Source: Paenibacillus sp. FSL K6-1096
Lineage (GTDB): Bacteria; Bacillota; Bacilli; Paenibacillales; Paenibacillaceae
Direction of reading: 5' to 3'
NCBI RefSeq assembly: GCF_037977055.1
Contig: NZ_CP150274.1
Coordinates: 6,696,001 to 6,760,000, forward strand
Length of the DNA stretch: 64,000 bases
In this document: piece by piece, positions 18,675 to 28,459 of the stretch
How the letters are laid out: each line of letters opens with the position of its first letter
How positions within the stretch are numbered: the first letter of the stretch is position 1
Position numbers and translations under genes: made by a program
Notes under the pieces: generated by a model
What the model saw: only the letters and a program-made list of their open reading frames with translations
What the model was told of the DNA's origin: nothing
Database searches by the model: none

Positions 18675-18865
18675 AGATTACACCTCCTTGTTACGTACAC
18701 CTGCATAAAACAATACTTAAATATAATATCACAGCAAAATTTGCTTCGTCAACCGATTCAAAAACATTTATTTCTGAAGACTCTTATAGTACAATATAAA
18801 TTAGTGCATTATGTCCAGTTAATCTTCGAATTGATTAGGCATGAAGTTAGGAAGGGGAATTCTCA

Positions 18866-20653
18866 TTGAGTAAGCGTTCTATAAACGGGACAGATTTTAC
18901 CGCAATGGTACTAACCGGTGCGGAACAGCTGCAGCAGCATGCAGAGCACGTAAATTCCTTGAATGTGTTTCCGGTGCCGGATGGAGATACGGGAACGAAC
19001 ATGAATTTGACGATGACCGCAGGCGCGAACGAACTGAAGAAGAATCATACAGCCTCTGTCGGTCAATGTGCCGGCGTGCTGTCGAAGGGACTGCTGATGG
19101 GGGCGCGCGGGAACTCCGGCGTTATTCTGTCGCAGCTGTTCAGAGGCTTCGGACGTTATGCGGCCCAATATGAAGAGCTGAATACCCAGCAGTTCGCGGC
19201 AGCGCTGCAGACCGGGGTAGACACCGCCTATAAGGCAGTGGTAAAGCCGGTGGAAGGCACGATTCTTACAGTAGCCAAGGAAGCGGCCAAACATGCGGTA
19301 TATTATGCGCGGCGCACCACGGATATTACCGAGCTGATGACTGAGGTTCTCGCCAAAGCGAAGGAAGCCTTAGCACATACGCCTGAGCTGTTGCCTGTGC
19401 TGAAGCAGGTCGGAGTCGTGGATTCCGGGGGCCAGGGTCTGGTCTATATCTATGAAGGCTTCTACCAGCATCTGACCGGGGGGGCATCCGTCGCACCGCT
19501 TCAGCCTTCTGTGCAGGGACAAGCCTCAGTGCCGGCAGCAGCGGCGCCATCAGCTGTGCTGACTAAGCCGGAGCATGTGCCGTCCTCCGTACAGTCCTCT
19601 GCGCAATCCCAGCTCTCTACTGAAGATATTGAATTTTTATATGATATGGAATTCTTCATTAACCGCCGGCTTGGCGCATCCGTGAATTCGGATTTTGACG
19701 AGGATGCGTTTCGGAAAGCGTTGTCAGTGAACGGCGATTCGATTATTGTCATCTCGGATGAAGAGACGATCAAGGTGCATGTGCATTCCAAGACTCCGGG
19801 AGAGGTGCTGAACCTGGCGCTCGTCCACGGGGAGATTACCCAGATTCATATCCTTAACATGCGCGAGCAGCACCGTGATCTGCTGACGGCAGGGATGGAT
19901 ATCGCGCCGATGCCGGATGTTTTCGCCGATATTCCGGAAGAGAAATCGAGTGTGCAGGCACCTGCGGTACCTCCTGCGGATGATCTTGCCCCGTACGGCT
20001 TCATCGCTGTCTCCTCAGGAGAAGGAATTTCGAACATCTTCCGCAGCCTTGGTGTTGATGCGGTTCTGGCCGGCGGCCAGACGATGAACCCGAGCACAGA
20101 GGATTTCGTGAATGCGATCGCTTCAATCTCTGCCAAGCATATCTATATTCTGCCTAATAACTCCAACATTGTCCTCGCTGCACAGCAGGCGAAAGAGCTG
20201 CTGGAGGGTGAGCGTGAGATTACAGTGATTCCAAGCAAAAGCATCCCGCAGGGGATCTCGGCTGCGTTTGCCTTCCAGGAAGAGGATAGCGTTGAGGCCA
20301 ATACGAGCAATATGCTGGAGGCCATCGCGCAGGTCAAATCCGGACAGGTGACCACAGCGGTACGGGATACCGTGATTGAGGCGCTGGAGATCAAGTCCGG
20401 GCAATATATCGGCATTGAGAGCTCGAAGATTGTTGCTGCTGCCGATGACCTGCTGGATGCAAGCAAGCAGCTGCTGACGAACATGCTGGTGAACGGTGAT
20501 GAGATTGTAACGGTGCTGACCGGTGCCGATACCGAAGCGGAAGTGACCGTTGCTCTGGCCGAATGGCTGGAAAAGGCTTACCCGCAGGTTGAGGTTGAGA
20601 TGCATGAAGGCGGGCAGCCGCTGTATTATTATCTTTTCTCGGTGGAGCCGTAA
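18866..20653 (+). CDS. yloV: DAK2/DegV-fused fatty acid kinase subunit (FakA/YloV family)
   Basis: 595 residues. The N-terminal DhaL-like nucleotide-binding domain (about 1-200) has NVFPVPDGDTGTNM, whose aspartates bind Mg-ATP, and ARGNSGVILSQ. A Pro/Ala/Ser-rich linker (about 212-250) leads to middle and C-terminal domains typical of FakA. FakA phosphorylates fatty acids held by a DegV-type FakB, and a DegV gene follows directly here, so the two probably work together in exogenous fatty acid use. TTG 18866 has GGAAGGGGAA about 7 nt upstream. B. subtilis has yloU (Asp23 family) just before yloV; no such gene is present in the 191-bp gap here. Confidence 0.93.
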   Translation: MSKRSINGTDFTAMVLTGAEQLQQHAEHVNSLNVFPVPDGDTGTNMNLTMTAGANELKKNHTASVGQCAGVLSKGLLMGARGNSGVILSQLFRGFGRYAAQYEELNTQQFAAALQTGVDTAYKAVVKPVEGTILTVAKEAAKHAVYYARRTTDITELMTEVLAKAKEALAHTPELLPVLKQVGVVDSGGQGLVYIYEGFYQHLTGGASVAPLQPSVQGQASVPAAAAPSAVLTKPEHVPSSVQSSAQSQLSTEDIEFLYDMEFFINRRLGASVNSDFDEDAFRKALSVNGDSIIVISDEETIKVHVHSKTPGEVLNLALVHGEITQIHILNMREQHRDLLTAGMDIAPMPDVFADIPEEKSSVQAPAVPPADDLAPYGFIAVSSGEGISNIFRSLGVDAVLAGGQTMNPSTEDFVNAIASISAKHIYILPNNSNIVLAAQQAKELLEGEREITVIPSKSIPQGISAAFAFQEEDSVEANTSNMLEAIAQVKSGQVTTAVRDTVIEALEIKSGQYIGIESSKIVAAADDLLDASKQLLTNMLVNGDEIVTVLTGADTEAEVTVALAEWLEKAYPQVEVEMHEGGQPLYYYLFSVEP

Positions 20654-20715
20654 GCCTTCCTGAGTCTTGAGCAAGCAGTGTGGTTCAGCTATATCACAGT
20701 ATGGGGAGGATAATC

Positions 20716-21576
20716 ATGAATCGTACCGTAATCGTTACCGACAGCACCTCCGATATCCCGCCTGCCCTGGCGGAGCAGTACGGCATTGAAGTCGTTCCGC
20801 TGACGCTGATGTTCGGCGAAGAGGCGTTCCGGGATCAGGTGGACATGACTCCGGAACAGTTCTATGAGCGCCTTCCCCGCTCGCCGCAGCTGCCGACCAC
20901 CTCGCAGCCGTCACCTGTCGAATATATGAATGTGTACCGCCGTATCCAGGAGCAGTACCCGGGCAGCCCGATTTTGTCCTTCCATATTTCTTCCGGACTT
21001 AGCGGGACCTATCAGTCTGCCGTTCTGGCCAAATCGATGCTTGAGGAGGACGGGGAAGCCATCACTGTGGTGGACAGCCTGTCGGCCTCTTACGGCTTCG
21101 GCTTCATGGTAGTGGAGGCTGCCCGCCTGGCACAGCAGGGCCAGGAGCCCGCCGCCATCCTGGAGCAGGTGGAGCGGCTGCGCCAGTCGCGCAAGCTGTA
21201 TTTTCTTGTGGATACGCTCGAATATCTGCAGAAGGGCGGCCGGATCGGCAAAGCGTCCGCTATTCTCGGCACGCTGCTTAATATCAAGCCGATTCTGTCA
21301 ATCGATGCAGAGGGAATCATCTATGCGGTAGAGAAGGTCCGGGGCCGCAAGAAGGCCGTTGCCCGCATGATAGAGCTGTTCAAAGCGGATCTGCCGGGTG
21401 TGAATAACATTAATGTAGCCGTGGGCCATACCGCTGAACCGGCTTCCGGCGAAGAATTCCTGCGGGAATTAGCCGGGCATTTCACTCTGAAAGAGAAGGT
21501 TCTGACCAACGTCGGCCCTGTTGTAGGCAGCCACGTGGGCAACGGGACCTTAGCCGTCTTCATCTGGCCCGCCTAG
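20716..21576 (+). CDS. DegV family fatty-acid-binding protein (FakB type)
   Basis: 286 residues. IVTDSTSDIP at the N-terminus, HISSGLSGTYQSA and the YLQKGGRIG segment are DegV/FakB hallmarks; these proteins bind a fatty acid and present it to FakA for phosphorylation. ATG 20716 has GGGGAGG 7 nt upstream; the in-frame upstream ATG at 20680 has no ribosome site. It sits between the FakA-like gene and recG, where B. subtilis has the serine dehydratase genes sdaAB-sdaAA. Confidence 0.92.
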   Translation: MNRTVIVTDSTSDIPPALAEQYGIEVVPLTLMFGEEAFRDQVDMTPEQFYERLPRSPQLPTTSQPSPVEYMNVYRRIQEQYPGSPILSFHISSGLSGTYQSAVLAKSMLEEDGEAITVVDSLSASYGFGFMVVEAARLAQQGQEPAAILEQVERLRQSRKLYFLVDTLEYLQKGGRIGKASAILGTLLNIKPILSIDAEGIIYAVEKVRGRKKAVARMIELFKADLPGVNNINVAVGHTAEPASGEEFLRELAGHFTLKEKVLTNVGPVVGSHVGNGTLAVFIWPA

Positions 21577-21590
21577 GTTAGGGGATGAGC

Positions 21591-23642
21591 ATGGTGCTGG
21601 CTTTGGAATCAATTGAAGTGAAACAAATAACTGGCGTGAGCGCTCAAAAGCAAAGCGAGCTTCACGCCTTTGGCGTCTTTACAGTGAAGGATCTGCTGGA
21701 GTATTATCCGTTCCGTTACGAGGATTTCCGGCCTAAGCCGCTCAGCGAGGTGAAGCATGGCGATAAGGCCACGGTGGTGGCTAAGGTTATCGGCATACCG
21801 GTGCTCCAGCGCTACGGCGGCAAATCGCGCATGAGCTGCAAGATGGTGGCTGAGCCGTGGATGTTCACCGCCACCTGGTTCAACCAGCATTATGCGCGTG
21901 AGCAGCTTACGGTGGGCCGCGAGGTGGTGCTGACAGGCAAATGGGACCAGAAGCGCAACCAGATCACGGTGACGAATTATGAGTTCCCTGACCGCGGAAG
22001 CGGCAAGACGGGAACGCTGCAGCCGGTCTATTCAGTGGGCGGCAAGATTACGCAATCGTGGATGCGCAAGATCATCGGCCAGGGGCTGCAGCAGTACGGG
22101 GAGATGATCCCTGAGATTCTGCCGCACAGTATTATGCGCAAATACGATTTCATGTCGCGTAAAAAGGCTATAGCGACCATTCACCAGCCGGAGGATACCC
22201 GTGAAGGCCAGCAGGGCAGGCGCCGGATGGTGTATGAGGAGCTGTTCCTGTTCCAGCTGAAGGTACAGGCCTTTCGTGTGCTGAACCGCGGCAGAATGGA
22301 CGGTGTGGTCCATACGGTGGACAATGCGACGGTGCGGCAGTTTGTACGGAGCCTGCCCTTTGAGCTGACCGATGCCCAGAAGCATGTGGAACTGGAGATT
22401 CTGCAGGATATGCGCTCCGGGCACTGTATGAACCGGCTGCTGCAAGGGGATGTCGGCTCCGGCAAAACCGTGCTTGCGGCAATCGCGCTCTACGCCACGG
22501 TCAAATCGGGCTTTCAGGGTGCGCTGATGGTGCCGACCGAGATTCTGGCGGAGCAGCATATGCGTTCGCTTACCCGGATGTTTGAGCCGTTCGGCATCAC
22601 GGTCGGTCTGTTAACCGGCAGTGTGAGCGGCCGCAAGCGCAAGGATCTGCTCGCCTCACTTCAGCTTGGCCTGCTGGATGTGGTGGTCGGAACCCATGCC
22701 CTGATCCAGGAGGATGTATTCTTCCGCTCTCTGGGGCTTGTCGTCACCGATGAGCAGCACCGCTTCGGGGTGAACCAGCGCAGTATTCTGCGGCGCAAGG
22801 GCTACAACCCGGATGTGCTGACCATGACGGCGACCCCGATTCCCCGGACACTCGCGATTACCGTTTTTGGCGACATGGATGTGTCTACACTGTCGGAGCG
22901 GCCGAAGGGCCGTGTGCCGATCACCACCTATTGGGTGAAGCCCGATATGATGGAACGGGTGCTGAAGCTGATCAGCCGGGAGATCGACCAGGGACGGCAG
23001 GCTTACCTGATCTGCCCGCTGATCGAGGAGTCAGAGAAGCTCGATGTGCAGAATGCGATTGATCTGCATGTGCAGATGTCGCAGGCTTTTCCGGGGTATA
23101 AGGTGGGGCTGCTGCACGGAAGAATGACGACGTCCGAGAAGGATGAGGTGATGCGGGACTTCTACCGCAACGAGGTGCAGCTCCTGGTCTCTACAACGGT
23201 GGTCGAGGTCGGCGTCGATGTTCCGAATGCCACACTGATGATCATTATGGATGCCGACCGCTTCGGGCTGTCCCAGCTGCACCAGCTGCGCGGCCGGGTC
23301 GGCAGAGGGGAGCATCCCTCCTACTGTGTGCTGATGGCTGATCCGAAGTCGGAGATCGGGCAGGAGCGGATGAGCGCGATGACCGACACGGATGACGGCT
23401 TCGAGGTCTCCCGGCGGGACCTGGAGCTGCGCGGGCCGGGGGATTTCTTCGGAACGAAGCAGAGCGGGCTGCCGGAGTTCCGGCTGGCGGATATGACCGC
23501 TGATTTCCAGGTGCTGGAGATGGCGCGCGATGATGCCGCAGAGCTGCTGCGGGATGCTTCGTTCTGGACTTCACCGGATTATGCCCCGCTGCGCACGTAT
23601 TTGCAGCAGGAGCAGATTTTCCAGGGGGATTTAATTGACTGA
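21591..23642 (+). CDS. recG: ATP-dependent DNA helicase RecG
   Basis: 683 residues. RecG remodels stalled forks and branched recombination intermediates. Wedge domain at about 1-150 (including the OB fold), helicase motif I GDVGSGKTVLAA, motif II TDEQHRFGV, motif III TATPIPRT, and motifs V-VI VSTTVVEVGVDVPNA and QLRGRVGRG. ATG 21591 is preferred: AGGGG ends 6 nt upstream, whereas ATG 21585 touches it. It starts 14 bp after the degV stop. Confidence 0.96.
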   Translation: MVLALESIEVKQITGVSAQKQSELHAFGVFTVKDLLEYYPFRYEDFRPKPLSEVKHGDKATVVAKVIGIPVLQRYGGKSRMSCKMVAEPWMFTATWFNQHYAREQLTVGREVVLTGKWDQKRNQITVTNYEFPDRGSGKTGTLQPVYSVGGKITQSWMRKIIGQGLQQYGEMIPEILPHSIMRKYDFMSRKKAIATIHQPEDTREGQQGRRRMVYEELFLFQLKVQAFRVLNRGRMDGVVHTVDNATVRQFVRSLPFELTDAQKHVELEILQDMRSGHCMNRLLQGDVGSGKTVLAAIALYATVKSGFQGALMVPTEILAEQHMRSLTRMFEPFGITVGLLTGSVSGRKRKDLLASLQLGLLDVVVGTHALIQEDVFFRSLGLVVTDEQHRFGVNQRSILRRKGYNPDVLTMTATPIPRTLAITVFGDMDVSTLSERPKGRVPITTYWVKPDMMERVLKLISREIDQGRQAYLICPLIEESEKLDVQNAIDLHVQMSQAFPGYKVGLLHGRMTTSEKDEVMRDFYRNEVQLLVSTTVVEVGVDVPNATLMIIMDADRFGLSQLHQLRGRVGRGEHPSYCVLMADPKSEIGQERMSAMTDTDDGFEVSRRDLELRGPGDFFGTKQSGLPEFRLADMTADFQVLEMARDDAAELLRDASFWTSPDYAPLRTYLQQEQIFQGDLID

Positions 23643-23709
23643 AACAGGCACATGCCGGCACCCGGGCTCATATACTGTGAATGATTGGATATGACAGGAG
23701 GTGCTGTGC

Positions 23710-23997
23710 TTGGGTTATCAGCAATATGGAATCAGTCCGGCGCTGGTGGAACGCATCAAGACGAAGATGAAGAATCCGGCGGTGAAGGAACGCGTCAAGA
23801 ATATGATTAAAGACATCTCCAAGCAGGAGCTGCAGGACACAGCGGTTGTCCGCAGGCTGGTGCGTAACGCAGCGGCTGTCATGAATGAGAAGCTGACCTC
23901 CGCGCAGGAGGAGCAGATTGTGAAATTCGTCATCGCCCAAAAGATTGATCCGAACAACACGTTTCATCTGATCCGCTTGTGGGGGATGTTCCGCTGA
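23710..23997 (+). CDS. spoVIF: Stage VI sporulation protein F
   Basis: 95 residues. GYQQYGISPALVERIKTKMKN and the conserved C-terminal PNNTFHLIRLWGMFR match SpoVIF, a mother-cell protein needed for proper assembly of GerE-controlled coat proteins in Bacillus. TTG 23710 is the start because AGGAGGT at 23696-23702 lies 7 nt upstream; the in-frame GTG at 23701 overlaps that site. It has no partner gene downstream and ends at a strong terminator. Confidence 0.88.
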   Translation: MGYQQYGISPALVERIKTKMKNPAVKERVKNMIKDISKQELQDTAVVRRLVRNAAAVMNEKLTSAQEEQIVKFVIAQKIDPNNTFHLIRLWGMFR

Positions 23998-24027
23998 AAT
24001 ATCGTGTTCCGCTCCTTGGCTGCAAGC

Positions 24028-24063
24028 AAAAAAGCGTTCCGTGAATAACGGGAACGCTTTTTT
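24028..24063. terminator. Bidirectional terminator between spoVIF and yitT-type gene
   Basis: AAAAAAGCGTTCC (24028-24040) is the exact inverted complement of GGAACGCTTTTTT (24051-24063), with a 10-nt loop. It serves both convergent genes. Confidence 0.92.
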
Positions 24064-24089
24064 GTATTATGCATGAACTGCCGTCCGGC

Positions 24090-24962
24090 TCACCCCGGCG
24101 GCTTATTGCGGAAGAGCGCCCGGATCCGGTTATTGCGGGCGGCGTTAATAACGATGGTGCTGTCCTTATCGCAGCCGTGCACGATGGAGGCCAGCTGCTC
24201 TTCCTCCAGTCTGCTCGCCAGACAGAAGACGGTGCCGGGCTGGCCGTCAGGGCCGGAGGACTCTACGAGCTTGACCTCGCGGTCCAGCGACTGCTGGAGC
24301 TTGCGGCGGATCTCCTCCGGCTTGCTGCTGGTAATCCAGACCGCCTGTGTGAGCGACAGGTCCCGCAGCGAGAACCTCAGCGCTTCAAAAGCCAGCAGGT
24401 AGGCGATAATGCTGTACATAGCCTGATCCCAGCCGAATAAGGAGCCGCCGTACAGCAGGATGGCGACATTGAACAGCATGATGGGCATCTCCGCCGACTT
24501 GGGCGGACCGCCGTTCAGCAGGCGGACGCTCTGCTGCTCGCTTCCCGCCGTCAGGCCGCCGAAGCGGACCGAGATGCCAAGGCCGAGGCCAAGGCACAGG
24601 CCGCCTGCAATGGCTGCAGGCAGCGGTTCGCTGACGGCAGCAGGGAAGTGGTGCAGGGCCAGCGAGCCGGCTGTAAGTCCAATCAGGCCCAGCATCGTAT
24701 ACAGTGCGAAGCGGAGACTGATCTGTCTGCGCGACATCAGAATAAAGGGCAGATTGAACAGGAACAGAAACAGGCCCAGGCGCATCTCGGTGAGATGGGC
24801 GATCAGGGCAGATAAGCCGGTGATTCCGCCCGGCAGCAGCTTGTGGGGCATCAGGAACAGTTCAAGCCCTACGGCAGCGATGAGGCCTCCACCTGTAACT
24901 GCGAGCAGACGCAGCGTCTTGGAATGCCTGCGGGGGGCCGCGCTTCTATAACGGATGTTCAA
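24090..24962 (-). CDS. YitT family membrane protein (DUF161/DUF2179)
   Basis: 290 residues. The N-terminal half holds about five to six membrane helices with the family motif LLPGGITGLSALI and a Gly-rich second repeat (GLCLGLGLGISVRFGGLTAG); the C-terminal part (about 205-290) is the soluble DUF2179 domain, seen in the SQAVWITS...EEIRRKL and FCLASRLEEEQL segments. Function is not established; members are predicted transporters. Two TTG codons are in tandem at the start (24965 and 24962); the second has AAAGGAGG 8 nt upstream and is preferred. Confidence 0.88.
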   Translation of the reverse strand: MNIRYRSAAPRRHSKTLRLLAVTGGGLIAAVGLELFLMPHKLLPGGITGLSALIAHLTEMRLGLFLFLFNLPFILMSRRQISLRFALYTMLGLIGLTAGSLALHHFPAAVSEPLPAAIAGGLCLGLGLGISVRFGGLTAGSEQQSVRLLNGGPPKSAEMPIMLFNVAILLYGGSLFGWDQAMYSIIAYLLAFEALRFSLRDLSLTQAVWITSSKPEEIRRKLQQSLDREVKLVESSGPDGQPGTVFCLASRLEEEQLASIVHGCDKDSTIVINAARNNRIRALFRNKPPG

Positions 24963-25179
24963 CAAGATTTCCTCCTTTCAGCAGGAAACCGGTATTTGGG
25001 GAGCTGTGCGGAAATTGCATCTTCTAGTTTAAGCATAACATAGGATCTGTAGCGGGCCAAATGGATTGCGCTATTTTTACAAGGAAAAAAGAGCGAAAAA
25101 ACGAAACCGGCGGTGCTACACTGCGTATGGTTAAGTAAATTGAACGTTTAGTGAACTTTTCAGCGAAGGAGCGGTACAT

Positions 25180-25581
25180 ATGCATCATATGGGACTAAAT
25201 CACGTTCTTCTATATCCGGCAGCTTCAAGTGCTCACAGCGGAGGAGGCTTGAATGCGACTTTTGTGCTGCAGCTGATTCTCGTGCTGATTGCGTGCTTCG
25301 TTGCCTATACGATTGTGATGCAGATTAAAATCTGGATTACCAATTACACCAGTCCCGTAGAGTCGCGGTTAGCTACAGCGGTGACCAAACGGACAGAGGT
25401 CTGGGGCGGAAGAGGGTATCTGGCGGGCACACATACGAGTTACTATGTCACCTTTGAATTCAGGGACGGGAGCCGCAGGGAGCTGCAGGTGAAGCCCAAG
25501 GCCCATGCGCTGATAGTGGAAGGGGATACGGGCGAGCTGTCTTACCAGGGCAGCCGCTTCAGGGGATTCGCCCGGCATTAG
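25180..25581 (+). CDS. DUF2500 family membrane-anchored protein
   Basis: 133 residues. One membrane helix at about 26-48 (FVLQLILVLIACFVAYTIVM) is followed by an extracytoplasmic or cytoplasmic beta domain with PVESRLATAVTKR, TSYYVTFEFRDGSR and the closing GDTGELSYQGSRFRGFAR, the pattern of DUF2500 proteins of unknown function. AAGGAG lies 8 nt before ATG 25180. No obvious operon partner: the YitT gene is divergent and the P-type ATPase begins 76 bp after its stop. Confidence 0.82.
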   Translation: MHHMGLNHVLLYPAASSAHSGGGLNATFVLQLILVLIACFVAYTIVMQIKIWITNYTSPVESRLATAVTKRTEVWGGRGYLAGTHTSYYVTFEFRDGSRRELQVKPKAHALIVEGDTGELSYQGSRFRGFARH

Positions 25582-25657
25582 AATTCTCCTGTTATTTTTG
25601 GGCAAAACTCCTTATATGGATAGAGTACACAGAATAGTTCATTAAGGAGCTGATGGC

Positions 25658-28387
25658 TTGAGTTCGGATTCTGCCATGGAGAAGAGTCAGGAAGGCACGT
25701 ATTTTCACACGCTGGGTACTGAAGAGGTGCTGAAGCGGCTGGATAGCCGGAAGGAAGGGTTAACCGGGGAGCAGGCCGCCAGGCTGCTGGAGCGTTACGG
25801 CAGAAATATGCTGCAGGAAGCGAAGCGCAAGTCGCTGCTGGCCAAATTTATGGAGCAGTTCAAGAATGTGATGATCTTCATTCTGCTGGCGGCTGCGGTA
25901 CTGTCGGGGATTCTCGGGGAATGGACCGATACGGTGATCATTCTGCTGGTTGTTGTGCTGAACGCCGTGCTTGGCGTCATTCAGGAGAACAAAGCGGAGC
26001 AGGCGCTGGAGGCGCTCAAAAGCATGTCCTCCCCGCTCGCCAGAGTGCGGCGGCAAGGCCAGGTGACCGAGATCAAAAGCGAGGAGCTTGTGCCCGGCGA
26101 TATCGTCCTGCTGGAGGCCGGCAATGTGGTGCCTGCGGATCTGCGGCTGCTGGAGGCGGCTTCCCTCAAGACCGAAGAGGCTGCACTCACAGGAGAGTCC
26201 CTGCCTGCAGATAAGCAGACCGGCGTGCTTGAAGGAGCCGATCTTGTTATCGGGGACCGGACGAATATGGCTTATATGAGCAGCAGCGTCACTTACGGCC
26301 GGGGTGTAGGCGTGGTGACAGCAACCGGCATGAATACGGAAGTGGGGCGGATTGCCGGGTTCATCTCCGAGGCAGAGAATGAAATTACTCCTTTGCAAAA
26401 AAAGCTCGATGAGCTGGGCAAATACTTCACCTTCATTATCCTGGGGGTCTGTGTCGTCATCTTCGTTGTCGGCTGGCTTGAAGGCAGAGAGCTGCTGGAT
26501 ATGCTGCTGACCTCAATCTCGCTGGCTGTCGCTGCGATTCCTGAGGGTCTTCCGGCGATCGTGACGATCATACTGGCGCTTGGAGTTCAGCGGATGGCGG
26601 GGCGCAAGGCGATTATCCGCAAGCTGCCTGCCGTTGAGACGCTGGGCAGTACCGAGATCATCTGCTCAGACAAAACAGGCACCCTGACGCTGAATAAAAT
26701 GACGGTGGAGAAGCTGGTCGTAGGCACTGAGGCGGTGGAGGCGGGTCCTGCGCTGAAGGATACCCCCGGAGGCGGACTGCTGCTGCAAGCGATGACCTTG
26801 TGCAACGATTCCAGCATTGATAACGGCGAAAATACGGCAGATTCAGCCGAGAGGGGCCAAAAGGCTGGCGGCACCCGCAGCGGCAAGGTCATCCTCGGTG
26901 ATCCTACGGAAACGGCGCTGGTCGATTATGCGTTAAGCATAGGGATCGATAAACGGGAGCTGGAGGAGCGCCATCCGCGTGTAGCCGAGCTGCCGTTTGA
27001 TTCCGACCGCAAGCTGATGACTACGATCCATAAGCTGGAGGACGGCCAATTCCGGGTGCTGACCAAGGGGGCGCCGGACGTGCTGGTGTCCAGATGCAGC
27101 CATATCTATGAGAACGGTGAGACGGTTCCGCTGACGGAGGAGCACACCCGCCGGATTGCCGCTGCTAACAAGCAGCTGGCGGACGAAGCCCTGCGGGTTC
27201 TGGCTTACGCTTACCGTGACGAGGCGGAGCTGCCGTCAGCGCCTTCGCCCGAAGCGACAGAGCAGGCGCTGGTGTTCGTGGGGCTGACCGGGATGATTGA
27301 CCCGCCGCGCGAGGAGGTCCGGGACGCTGTGGCCGTATGCAGACGGGCGGGTATCCGGCCGGTGATGATTACCGGGGACCACCGGGACACGGCAGCGGCC
27401 ATTGCCAAGCGGCTTGGCATCATAGAGGATGACAAGGCGGTGCTGACCGGCCGCGAGCTGGATGGGATCAGCGAGGGGGATTTTGCCGCAAGGGTGGCTG
27501 ATTATTCCGTGTATGCCCGGGTCTCCCCGGAGCATAAGGTGCGGATCGTCAAGGCTTGGAGGCAGCAGGGCAAGATCGTGGCCATGACCGGTGACGGAGT
27601 CAATGATGCGCCTGCGCTAAAATCCGCTGATATCGGAGTAGGGATGGGCATTACCGGGACGGATGTGGCGAAGGGTGTATCGGATATGGTGCTGGCCGAT
27701 GATAATTTTACGACGATTGTTGTTGCCGTGGAGGAAGGCCGGAAGGTATACAGCAATATCCGCAAAGCGATCCAGTTCCTGCTGTCGGCTAATCTCGGGG
27801 AAGTGGTGACGCTGTTCATCGCTACCTTGATCGGCTGGCGGATTCTGGAGCCCATTCATATTCTGTGGATCAACCTGGTGACGGATACCCTGCCTGCGCT
27901 AGCCCTGGGGCTGGAGAAGGCGGACCGTGATGCGATGGCGAAGAAGCCGCGGGCCTCCACCAGCAGTATCTTCTCCGGCGGGGTCGGCGTATCGATTATC
28001 TATCAGGGGCTGCTGGAGGCGGCGCTGACTCTCTTGGTCTATAACTGGGCGCATACACATTATGATGAGGGCGTGGCGGTCACGATGGCGTTCGCTACCC
28101 TGGGGCTGCTGCAGCTTACCCATGCCTTCAACGTCAGATCCAATACGAAATCGCTGTTCCAGATAGGGTTGTTCAGCAACCGCTTCATGCTGGGGGCTTC
28201 GGTCATCTCCGGGCTGCTGCTGGTGCTGGTTATTCTGATTCCGGGACTGAACGAATGGTTCGGGGTGGAGCATTTGAACGGCTTGCAGTGGGGCATCGTC
28301 TGCGGGGCGGCACTGGCGATCGTGGTCATTGTTGAGCTGGTGAAGCTGGTGCTGCGGATAAGCGGGCGGGGCAAGAATTGGGAGTAG
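25658..28387 (+). CDS. Calcium-translocating P-type ATPase (type IIA)
   Basis: 909 residues. All P-type landmarks are present: actuator motif TGES in ALTGESLPADKQ, M4 PEGLPAIV typical of Ca2+ pumps, phosphorylation site SDKTGTLTLNKMT, KGAPDVL in the nucleotide domain, and TGDGVNDAPALKSADIGVGMG. Ten membrane helices are expected (two before the actuator, two around PEGLP, six at the C-terminus). It is a homologue of B. subtilis YloB, which exports Ca2+ during sporulation. TTG 25658 has AAGGAG 8 nt upstream. It is monocistronic, closed by a terminator. Confidence 0.93.
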   Translation: MSSDSAMEKSQEGTYFHTLGTEEVLKRLDSRKEGLTGEQAARLLERYGRNMLQEAKRKSLLAKFMEQFKNVMIFILLAAAVLSGILGEWTDTVIILLVVVLNAVLGVIQENKAEQALEALKSMSSPLARVRRQGQVTEIKSEELVPGDIVLLEAGNVVPADLRLLEAASLKTEEAALTGESLPADKQTGVLEGADLVIGDRTNMAYMSSSVTYGRGVGVVTATGMNTEVGRIAGFISEAENEITPLQKKLDELGKYFTFIILGVCVVIFVVGWLEGRELLDMLLTSISLAVAAIPEGLPAIVTIILALGVQRMAGRKAIIRKLPAVETLGSTEIICSDKTGTLTLNKMTVEKLVVGTEAVEAGPALKDTPGGGLLLQAMTLCNDSSIDNGENTADSAERGQKAGGTRSGKVILGDPTETALVDYALSIGIDKRELEERHPRVAELPFDSDRKLMTTIHKLEDGQFRVLTKGAPDVLVSRCSHIYENGETVPLTEEHTRRIAAANKQLADEALRVLAYAYRDEAELPSAPSPEATEQALVFVGLTGMIDPPREEVRDAVAVCRRAGIRPVMITGDHRDTAAAIAKRLGIIEDDKAVLTGRELDGISEGDFAARVADYSVYARVSPEHKVRIVKAWRQQGKIVAMTGDGVNDAPALKSADIGVGMGITGTDVAKGVSDMVLADDNFTTIVVAVEEGRKVYSNIRKAIQFLLSANLGEVVTLFIATLIGWRILEPIHILWINLVTDTLPALALGLEKADRDAMAKKPRASTSSIFSGGVGVSIIYQGLLEAALTLLVYNWAHTHYDEGVAVTMAFATLGLLQLTHAFNVRSNTKSLFQIGLFSNRFMLGASVISGLLLVLVILIPGLNEWFGVEHLNGLQWGIVCGAALAIVVIVELVKLVLRISGRGKNWE

Positions 28388-28391
28388 TATA

Positions 28392-28448
28392 AAAAATGCA
28401 AGAAAGATACCGGCATCTGGTGCTGCCGGTGATCTTCCTTGCATTTTC
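28392..28448. terminator. Bidirectional terminator after the Ca2+ ATPase gene
   Basis: TGCAAG, AAGAT and ACCGGCA arms at 28397-28415 pair with TGCCGGT, ATCTT and CTTGCA at 28423-28443; A-run before and TTTTCTT after. Convergent genes on both sides. Confidence 0.85.
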
Positions 28449-28459
28449 TTCGTTAAAAG

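Noticed and set aside
18462-18869. Plus-strand frame of 135 codons across rpmB and its upstream region
   Set aside because: Half is antisense to the certain L28 gene; composition is not protein-like and no start site is present.
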